Shown here: positions 55,955-64,000 of the stretch, piece by piece
How the letters are laid out: the number at the start of each line of letters is the position of its first letter
How positions within the stretch are numbered: the stretch's first letter is position 1
Assembly (NCBI GenBank): GCA_033439765.1
Contig: JAULSN010000001.1
Span: 4,154,001 to 4,218,000, forward strand
Direction: 5' to 3'
DNA: 64,000 nucleotides
From: Lasiosphaeria ovina
Taxonomy: Eukaryota; Ascomycota; Sordariomycetes; Sordariales; Lasiosphaeriaceae
The notes under the pieces: model-generated
Database searches by the model: none
Seen by the model: the letters and a program-made list of their open reading frames with translations, nothing else
Told to the model about the DNA's origin: nothing
Made by a program: the position numbers and the translations under genes

Positions 55955-58900
55955 ATGTCTTCGCCGTCAAAACGGCTTTCGCGCGGCTCGCGCAGCTCAC
56001 GCAACTCGCAACCCCGAAGCAGCCCCGCCCCAGCTGGTCCATCGGGTTCGGATCCGGCAGAGGGGTTGAATGCGACTCCCCGCCAGACCCGCGGTTCAGC
56101 GCTGGCTTCGAGTCCGCTTTTCTTCCAGTCGTCGCCAGCCAGCAATCCAAATGCAGTCTCGTCTCCTCTCCGCCAGATGAGCAACTCGCAGAGCACCGCG
56201 TCCCGCCTCAACAACGCCCCCAGCTCACCCTTGCGCCAGCAGACGGACACGCAGAGCACTGGCGACCGCACTCCTCGCGCGAGTGGCACCGGCCTCCTTG
56301 GAGGTGAGCTTTGCCACCTATCACTTAGCCTGCTCAAAACTGACATGTGCAAATAGAATCCTCCCCGATCCGCTACGAGGCCAGCTCCAGCCCCGGGCGC
56401 AATCTTACCCAGCAGTCAGACCTGCGAAGCGAGAGTAGTGCCCTGTTCGTGGGCTCAGAGAGGTCGACCACTGCCCGGTCGCGGCGAGGAGATATCAACC
56501 CGGATGTCCACCGCACCCCCCAGGTTCCGCGCCGTATCATTCTCGACGACTCGGGCCGCGTAGTCCGTGATGGTTCCACCCTTGGGTCGGATGCTGCCTC
56601 TTTCACAAACAACAACCCTAACACATCCGAGGCCAATGCCCTCAGCGGTTCCAGTCAGGGACTGATCTGGGGTACTACCATATCTATTGATGATTCATTT
56701 GTCGCCTTCAAGGACTTCCTCAAGAACTTCACCAAGAAGTACCGCCTGTGGGCGGATGGCGCAACCGAGCACGAGACGGACGGCATGCCCGAGGCCAGCT
56801 CCAAGCCCTACTGGGAGACGCTCGAGAACATGTTGCTGCTTGGCACAAACAAGCTCTACCTTGATCTTCGCGACCTCAAGGCGTATCCGCGGACCCTGAA
56901 GCTCTGGCACCAGGTACAGTCGTATCCAAGTGAAATCGTGCCTGTCATGGATCAGTGCGTTCACGACTGCATGATCGAGCTTGCGCGCTCCGAGATGGCC
57001 AGCCAAAGGGCTTCGCAGAGCACTTCGGGGCCCGCTCCGCACGCCTCGCAGAGCTCGGAGCCTGCCTTCCCCAGTTCGGATCGGCCAGAAGAACCGTCTA
57101 CCCTGCGTCCTTCGCAAGGGCCGCAACAACCGACCCTCGAGGACCAGGTCACGGAGATGGCCTACGTTGTCCGGCCATGGGGGCTTGATGCTAATACAAA
57201 CCTCCGTGATCTGAACCCGTCTGGTATGTTTTCCTGCGTTCTTTTCAAGGTGTGCCTCTAAACCATGGACTAACAAACGCGATTAGACATGGACAAGCTT
57301 GTTTGCATTAAGGGACTCGTCATCAGAACCACGCCTGTCATTCCCGACATGAAGGATGCCTTCTTCAAATGCGGCGTTTGCGGCCACTCCGTCACCGTCA
57401 GCCTCGATAGAGGAAAGATCCGCGAGCCTACAGAGTGCCCCCGGAATCGCTGCAAGTCCAAGAACTCTATGCAGATTATCCACAATCGATGCATGTTCGA
57501 AGACAAGCAGATCATCAAGCTGCAGGAAACTCCCGATGCCGTTCCTCCAGGACAGACTCCCCACTCGGTGTCTGTCTGTGTTTACAACGAGCTCGTTGAC
57601 TTCTGCAAAGCCGGTGACCGCGTCGAGCTGACAGGCATCTTCAAGGTCACACCTGTCCGTGTCAACCCGCGCCAGAGAACGGTCAAGAGTGTGCACAAGA
57701 CATACGTCGACGTCGTCCACGTGCAAAAGGTTGACAAAAAGCGGATGGGCGCCGACACGTCGACCCTTGACCTCGCAGAGGAAGAGGAGGCCCATGTCAA
57801 CGGCCAGAGCCTGGACGAAGTTAAGAAGGTGTCGCCCGAGGAAGAGGAAAAGGTCAGGGCAACCGCCGCTCGTCCGGACATCTATGAACTTCTTTCACGC
57901 TCCCTGGCTCCCTCGATCTACGAGATGGAAGACGTGAAGAAGGGAATCTTGCTCCAGCTCTTTGGAGGCACGAACAAGACCTTTGAAAAGGGCGCAAGCC
58001 CCAGATATCGTGGCGATATCAACGTTCTCCTCTGCGGCGACCCATCTACCGCCAAGTCACAGATCCTGTCGTACGTGCACAGGATCGCCCCTCGCGGTGT
58101 TTATACCAGTGGAAAGGGATCCTCGGCCGTTGGTCTCACCGCCTACGTGACCCGAGACCCAGAATCGCGACAGCTCGTCCTCGAGTCTGGTGCGCTTGTG
58201 CTGTCGGATGGAGGCGTCTGCTGCATCGACGAGTTCGACAAGATGAACGAGTCGACACGCTCAGTGTTGCACGAGGTCATGGAACAACAGACGGTGTCGG
58301 TGGCCAAGGCGGGCATCATTACGACCCTCAATGCCCGGTCTAGTATTCTCGCATCTGCCAATCCCATTGGTAGTCGCTATAACCCGGATGTGTCTGTCCC
58401 TCAGAATATCGACCTGCCGCCAACGCTGCTGTCCCGTTTCGACTTGGTCTACCTGATCCTCGACCGCGTCGACGAGAAGACGGATCAACGCATGGCCCGC
58501 CATTTGCTGTCGATGTACCTCGAGGACAAGCCCGAGTCGGCGCATTCGGATAACGATGTTCTGGTAAGTCCCTGCAGTAACTCAACTTGTCATGTGACGC
58601 ATCTCATACTAACATGAAACCTAGCCGGTCGAGTTCCTGACGTCGTACATCTCGTACGCGCGGGCCAAGGTCCACCCAAAGATTTCGCCAGAGGCAGGGC
58701 GGGAGCTGGTCGACGCGTACGTGGAAATGCGCAAGCTGGGTCAGGACGTGCGGGCGGCCGAGAAGCGCATCACGGCCACGACGCGACAGCTCGAGAGCAT
58801 GATCCGGCTGTCCGAGGCGCACGCCAAAATGCGGCTCGCCGAGACGGTGACGCGCGACGACGTCAAGGAGGCGGTGCGCCTCATCAAGGTCGCGCTCAAG

Positions 58901-59206
58901 ACGGCCGCCACCGACTCACAGGGCCGCATCGACATGAGCCTCTTGACCGAGGGCACCAGCTCGGCCGAGCGCCAGCGCCGCGCCGATATGAAGACGGCCG
59001 TGCTGGTCCTGCTCGACGAGCTCACAGCCGGCGGCCAGACGGTCCGCTTCAGCGACGTTGCCCGCAAGCTCAGCGAGTCGGCCGGCGTTCCAGTCGAGAA
59101 CTCCGAGTTCGCCGACGTCATGCGCACCCTTGAAATGGAGGGCTCCGTCATGATAACTGGCGAGGGCGCGCGGAAGAGCGTCAGGAGAGTCACGGCCAGT
59201 GTTTAA
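55955..59206 (+). CDS. MCM4: MCM4 replicative helicase subunit
   Basis: Subunit of the MCM2-7 ring loaded at origins and activated as the CMG helicase. Exons are 55955-56303, 56357-57223, 57287-58563 and 58625-59206, giving 1024 residues; all introns are 53-63 nt. The first 170 residues are a Ser/Arg/Pro-rich tail with many SP sites, the usual target of CDK and DDK. The zinc-binding motif begins with C434 and C437 (FFKCGVCGHS) and ends with CPRNRCKS. The AAA+ core has Walker A GDPSTAKSQ (Lys about 662), Walker B CCIDEFDKM (about 717-725) and the arginine finger in LLSRFDLVY (Arg about 789). A C-terminal winged helix lies after about residue 940. The block DMDKLVCIKGLVIRTTPVIP marks it as MCM4 rather than another paralogue. 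Confidence 0.97.
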
Positions 59207-59800
59207 ATGCTTGTGTGTTGCGCGCATGTGCTATGCGTGCCGACGGAGAAGAGATGGCAAAGTCACGAGTGGATGTAGACATGATTTTCAACCTGTGTGT
59301 GGTATCGGTCAACGGTTTTTCTTTCCCCTTGTCTATTTGTTTACACGATAGGAGTTATGTTCGTTTTTGCATGTCTCCCTCTTTCTCGTAATTGTATTCC
59401 CCAAGTTTTGTAGAGGGCAGGGCAAGCCATGGTCGGTTATGCTTGGTAAATAGGTACTTGAACTAGTTTTTCTGGTGTCTTTTCCGTGTCCCTATTCCTG
59501 CGAGTGGAAAACAACACGGCCTTGCTACGAAGTATACAAACTCGCAACCGCATGAGAGGGGGGACAAGTCAGGCAGCGAGCGCCGGGCTACCCGAGGTAT
59601 AATGATTGACAGAAAATAACAATAACAAAATACCGTAAAGCGAAATAGGGAAGACAGGGAAAACACGACGCAGTTTGCGTGAGCCAAGGCGAAATGCAGA
59701 GAAGGAAGAGCAAACAAGGTCAAAAGGCTAACGGTATCAGAAACCTAATCCCAGCAAAAATAAAAGAGACCCCTTTCCTCCCCCTTCCATCTCCATGGCT
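59207..59800. other. Intergenic, convergent 3' ends
   Basis: 3' UTRs of MCM4 and the PIL1-like gene. Nothing else is seen. Confidence 0.6.
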
Positions 59801-60977
59801 TTAAGCTCCCACTTCAGCCGGGGTAGGCGCCGTCCCCTGAATAGCTGCCCCCTTGGCATTATTAGCAGCAGCAGTCCCTCCTCCTCCTCCCGCGCCATTT
59901 CTCTCCAGAGTACTGCTGCGCGTGCGCGTCTCAACAACAGTCTGCGCCGGCGATGACGGAGCCGTGCTTTCTGCCGCCTGATGATTCCTATTGGCTCCGC
60001 TGATCTCGTCCTGCTGGTCGCGGGGGAAAGATGCCAGGGAGCTCTCGAGGCGCCAGTCGCGCAGGTCGTCCTCGGCGTCGTTGAGGATCTGGCGCGCCTG
60101 GGCGGCGTCGGCGAAGGGCACGCGCGCGTCGCCCGGCACTACGGGCGTGTCGTCGAGCAGCTGCAGCAGGCGCAGCCCGTGCCGCGCCAGGATCGTCTGC
60201 TTCTCGGCGCGCTCGATGGTGGCGAGGAACTCGGCTTGGTAGGCTTCCTTGAGCTTCTGGCGGGTCTTTTTCGGTGTGTTAGTTGGTGTGGTGGGTTCTT
60301 GTTTAAAAGGGGTAAGCGAGACAAAAGACATACGATATTCGTCAGCTGGGCCTCGGCCACCAGGTTCTCGGCCTCGGCGCGCACGAGCTCCTGCTCGAGC
60401 ACGACGAGCTTGGCCGTCTCGGGCTCTTTCGCCTTGAGGCGGGCGATCTCGTCGGCGATCTTGGCCTTGCCGTCGCGGCTCGGCTGCACGCTCTTCTCCG
60501 TGTTGCGGATCGCCTTGAGCACGCCGCGTGACTCGTCGAGGGCGTGGGCGTAGTTGTCCTCCTGCTCGCCCAGCTCCGACAGGATGACGCCGACCTTGTC
60601 GCTGACGTCGCTGATGGAGTCGTCGCCCGTCTGCTCGCCCCACTCGGACAGCTGCGTTGCGATCGACACGCGCTCCTTGCCCGCCGCCTCGTGCGCCCCG
60701 ATCAGGCTGTTCTCCGACTTGATCAGCCGCGCCAGCCGGCGCGACAGCTCCGGCTGGTGGTGGTTCCGCAGCGACAGCGACGCCAGGCTGAACCCGCGCC
60801 GCCCGCTGCTGCCCGTCGTCGACCCCGAGCCTAGCGTCGACGAGCCGCCGGTGCCGCCGGTGCCACGGTGCGACCGGATAGAGAGCGATCGATTCCTAGG
60901 AGTAGGAGGGTGACGTTAGCTCACGCACGTGCTCACGTCGACTTGATGCGCTCGGAGAAACAGAGAGGAAGCGGCAT
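59801..60977 (-). CDS. PIL1: PIL1/LSP1-type eisosome core protein
   Basis: A BAR-domain protein that coats furrow-like plasma-membrane domains (eisosomes). Exons are 60977-60937 (41 nt), 60895-60334 and 60265-59801, giving 355 residues. The first intron has a GAGCTAAC branch site; the second ends in GAAAAAG. The core spans about residues 50-260, with SIATQLSEWGEQTGDD, SVQPSRDGKAKIADEIARLK and LEQELVRAEAENLVAEAQL joined across the intron to TRQKLKEAYQAEF. LLQLLDDTPVVPGDARVPFA closes the domain. The tail is Gly/Ala/Pro-rich with a GGGGG run. The N-terminus MPLPLCFSER from the short first exon differs from the usual MHRTYS-type start, so that exon is less certain than the rest. A symbol is given for the family; PIL1 and LSP1 cannot be told apart here. 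Confidence 0.92.
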
Positions 60978-62612
60978 GAAGGGTCCCAAGGCGTGCGGTG
61001 GTTTCGGCTATTACCACTGAGTAAAGGTAGAAAACCTCCCGTCGCCACTCTTGCGAGACATGATGAAAGGGGCAAAGCGGAAATATCCAGCAAACACTGA
61101 TGCTGTGGAGGTGTGGTCTGCGTCGACTGTATGTTTATATGGAGGCACGAACTTACATGGTGTCTGTTTCTTTTTCGGTCGCGCCAACCTCGAGCGTGAA
61201 GTGTCAGGAGCGTTCGGGGTGTTGGGATCCTGGGAATAGGGGCAAGTACGTGCTCGGTTCCTTGGCTCTTTCCGCGGATTGATATCCGCAGATTTTGGGG
61301 CAAGGCTATATCAACGTAGTTTAAGATGAAGTAACAGGTGCTGTATTCGAGAATGTAGGCGAGGTAGGATAAAGATTCCGAGGAGACGGTAGGGATGTTA
61401 GTACTAAGTAGATGGGTAATGTCATGCGGCTTTGCCGGTGATTCCCAGTTAACTGCCTGTCCAGGTGACGATACTTGGTAGTCTATTCTCAACCGTAACA
61501 CTAGCTAGCGGGAGTCTTGGGCCTAACGCATTGGTCGATAAGCAGTTGGGACGCGGGTTGGGAGACGAGACGAGAGTCAGTCGGCCGCTGCTGCTACTAG
61601 CTTCCACCCGTACAAGTCAAGTCGGCGAATGGCGCTACGAGTGGAAAGCCATTAACGCATTATGCATGTCGAGTCGACATCTGTTGGGTCTAAGCAGAGC
61701 GTCCCCGACGTCACCGAGGCCCGGGCCGTTTTCGATTTACTTATTTGCTGTAGCGTCCAATATGGTTTTTGTCTTGCAATGTACGACGCCGCGCTGGCCG
61801 GCTCGCTGTCTTGAGCGCCTGCCACACGAAAGGATATTCCCAAATATCTGCGATTTGCTTAGGTTCCTTTGTCCCGCAACACGAGACGTTTTCCTAAAAG
61901 TACCTCGATTACCGAAAAGATGCAATCCCTGCCCATTCCCCCAAGACAGAGAAACCAAAACCGATATTGTCGTCATGGGCTGACACCAAGTTGTTCAGCG
62001 CATGTGACGTCATACCCCACCACCCGCAAAGAAGAGACCCTGGCTTGCCTGGCTTGCCTGGATCCTCCACTCACCCCACCTCCTCGTTTGTCTTGGCGAT
62101 CTTCACCGGGTCTGCACCGCCCGGCTGTCGTCCGTTCCAACCCAGAAGCTATCTGATTATTCTGGTACTAATGGAAAACCCGGTGGGATATTTCCAGTGT
62201 ACACGCGACCAGTCTAGAGAAGATTTGGCAGTAGCTAAATAAATAAGAAAGATTCTCCTCAAACATCCCCCCTTCCCTCCAATCTCGAATTGCAAAACAA
62301 CAAAATGCTGTGTAACTGTCACTGTATTACTACGTATTATTTTACCTACTATCGTAACATGCCCAACAAGTAAGGTACGGTAGATAGGTAACTTTGTATG
62401 ATTAACTATGAGAATTATACATTATCCCGTCCGCATCCCTCCACGCTCCCCGTTTTGCCCAGTCCTCGCAAGCGAGCCCATCCGCTGGCAGGTATATATT
62501 AACATCTACGTCCCCATTGGCGATATATAAATCCCATACGTCTCTGGTATAATGATAATGACAATAATAAAATACAACAGGACATGCACCCCGGCCACTT
62601 AATACCAATGGT
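60978..62612. other. Intergenic region, no supported gene
   Basis: 1.6 kb containing the promoter of the PIL1-like gene at its left. The open frame of 172 codons at 61465-61983 has no recognisable motif. AT-rich stretches lie at about 62230-62400. Nothing else is seen. Confidence 0.55.
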
Positions 62613-62912
62613 CTAGGCAAAGTGCGTCTTGCTCGTGCGCTCGTAGACGACGGGCCCGGTGGCCCTGTAGCTGGTGACGCTGGCGCGCGGGCTGGCCGTC
62701 TGGTGCACGACGCGGTGGCTCTGGTAGCTGGAGCGAGGCGGCGAGAGCGAGTGTGAGTGCGAGTGTGAGTGGTAGGACGACGAGTGGCGGTGGTTGTGGT
62801 TGTGGTTGTGGTTGTGGTGCGTTTGGTGCTGGTGGCGTCTCACAGGGATGATTTCTTCGTGGTAGTAGTACTTCTCGCCGCCCTTGGCCTTGCTAGAGCT
62901 TCCAAAACACAT
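62613..62912 (-). CDS. Small His-rich protein, unknown
   Basis: A single exon of 99 residues. It begins MCFGSSSKAKGGEKYYYHEE, a start pattern that I associate with short conserved proteins of filamentous ascomycetes, and then has HNHNHNHNH and HSHSHSHS runs and a basic Ser/Thr-rich end. The His/Asn run is encoded by a GTGGTT repeat at about 62789-62818. The early Cys could be lipidated, but no acylation motif is certain. There is no signal peptide or membrane helix. Metal binding by the His runs is possible but is inference only. The gene call rests on the clean ATG-to-stop frame and the non-repetitive start. Confidence 0.6.
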   Translation of the reverse strand: MCFGSSSKAKGGEKYYYHEEIIPVRRHQHQTHHNHNHNHNHRHSSSYHSHSHSHSLSPPRSSYQSHRVVHQTASPRASVTSYRATGPVVYERTSKTHFA

Positions 62913-64000
62913 CTTCGGCTAACTGGCTGGCTGGCTGGCTACAGGATTTCGTCGGGTATCACGGTATGTTTTGTATTCCACTCTGGCGGCGCTGTAAGAA
63001 ACTGTGTCTGAAGGTATGAGCTGAAGTATGGCTTCGTCTTTGTTTGCTGTACTGGTTGATAGTAAACAGCGGGAGCTGGCGAGGTATGAAGATATTGGCT
63101 GTCACACGATAGTCCTTGGGAATCGGTAGAAGGGGTTCCAAAATGGGAAGAGCAGGTAGAAGATGGAGCTGAAAAAGCGAAACCGTTTGCCCATCACGCT
63201 CATATATACCAGGACAGCCAAGCTCGCACACCGGTCGACTCTTCTCTAGAGCACCACCTTCTCGAGCCAGCATCACCGATTCACGTTTTCGATTTCGTTG
63301 GACCCCTGAAAGGAACCCCGAAGACCCTGAAATTCGGCATATTTCTTGCCATGCATGCATGTTGGGAGCCGGCGGAGGTGGGCCATCTATAACAGCTGCT
63401 GTTATTGACTCCATCAGCCGCGACCTTTGAAGTTGGCACCCCTGGCGGCGGCGGCACGCAGGAAACATCCCGGTAGGCCGATGACGACTGCCAGCAAGCT
63501 TGACAAAGTTCTTCGATTGTAAAAAAGCCCACAGGTGTGCACAGATAGCATAGGACGCGCCTGCAAAGGTGCAGTTGTGAAGAATACGAGGATCTACACG
63601 CAAATCAGCCGATGATCACGAAAATATCGACTCGAGCCGGGGATGTCACTGCATCCATGACTTCCGTATCATCTTGAAGGCACCTGTAGCGAGTGCGTGT
63701 TCGGGGTGTCCGAGTGCCGTGTCTACCGACAAGAATCTCATAGAAACACTCCTAGATATACGCGCGAGTATCATTCGAAAGCCGGCATCTCCATTTGCTT
63801 TTGTAGATTCCCTCGGGCGCGATGATGAACAAAGATACATTTCAAGATAAAAAGTAGATATAGATCCTGTCCCAAACCTTTTTACAATTGCATTTTCTCG
63901 CTCCTCGACTCCGTTCAAGTTATTTGGAAGAAAATCGGAAATCGAGCGAACCCAAAATGTAAGTGGCTACAAACAACGCAACTGCGCTCCCGAAAATGAT
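62913..64000. other. Window end, no supported gene
   Basis: Promoter of the small His-rich gene on the left. Two minus-strand open frames (62959-63603 and 63646-63918) show no recognisable motif and are not called. A gene running off the right edge cannot be excluded. Confidence 0.5.

Noticed and set aside
62959..63603. 214-codon minus-strand open frame
   Set aside because: No domain or conserved block seen; the start is not supported by a plausible N-terminus.

Overview
This is nuclear DNA of a filamentous ascomycete, most likely a Sordariomycete. I judge this from the protein content, from the short introns with GT..AG ends and CTRAY branch points, from the long Ser/Pro/Gln-rich tails, and from the many intergenic motifs of the TAGGTA/TACCTA type. 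No species name is claimed. Genes are spliced, so one gene often spans several open frames; exon joins below were worked out by reading across candidate splice sites and checking phase.

Layout. 1-2678: no gene. 2679-7807 (+): a BEM3-like PX-PH-RhoGAP. 8863-12031 (+): a Zn2Cys6 transcription factor. 12032-14669: empty. 14670-15524 (-): a conserved serine-rich protein of unknown role. 15525-21451: an unusually long gene-poor stretch full of simple repeats. 21452-23491 (-): a BTB-domain protein. 24836-26130 (-): PXR1, divergent from an unrecognised coiled-coil protein (26548-27394, +). 27869-28354 (-): COX17. 28890-32067 (-): TEL2, divergent from UBA3 (32950-34597, +). 35170-36424 (-): RPC40, divergent from the complex I 49 kDa subunit (37203-38890, +). 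39815-41272 (-): a Cys/His-rich protein with a poly-Asn tract. 42211-43771 (-): COQ6. 44633-46709 (+): a decayed NLR-type gene. 47402-47983 (+): a DUF7053-like protein. 49558-52017 (+): a germinal-centre STE20 kinase. 52716-54287 (+): SUA5. 54492-55426 (-): zeta-COP, divergent from MCM4 (55955-59206, +). 59801-60977 (-): a PIL1/LSP1 eisosome protein. 62613-62912 (-): a small His-rich protein. The rest to 64000 holds no gene I can support.

Most genes are housekeeping: replication (MCM4), telomere and PIKK maturation (TEL2), rRNA and snoRNA processing (PXR1), RNA polymerase I/III (RPC40), neddylation (UBA3), respiration (49 kDa subunit, COX17, COQ6), tRNA t6A formation (SUA5), COPI traffic (zeta-COP), and polarity, membrane and kinase signalling (BEM3-like, PIL1, GCK). 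They do not form one pathway; the shared divergent promoters are the only local link. The accessory signal is at 43.8-47.4 kb: a nucleoside-phosphorylase/NACHT NLR relic with frameshifts, two nonsense codons and loss of the NTPase core. I found no rRNA, tRNA, CRISPR array or intact transposon. The items most worth a second look are the NLR relic, a 6-nt micro-exon in UBA3, the AUG-less N-terminal extension of SUA5, and the uncharacterised Cys/His protein at 39.8-41.3 kb.
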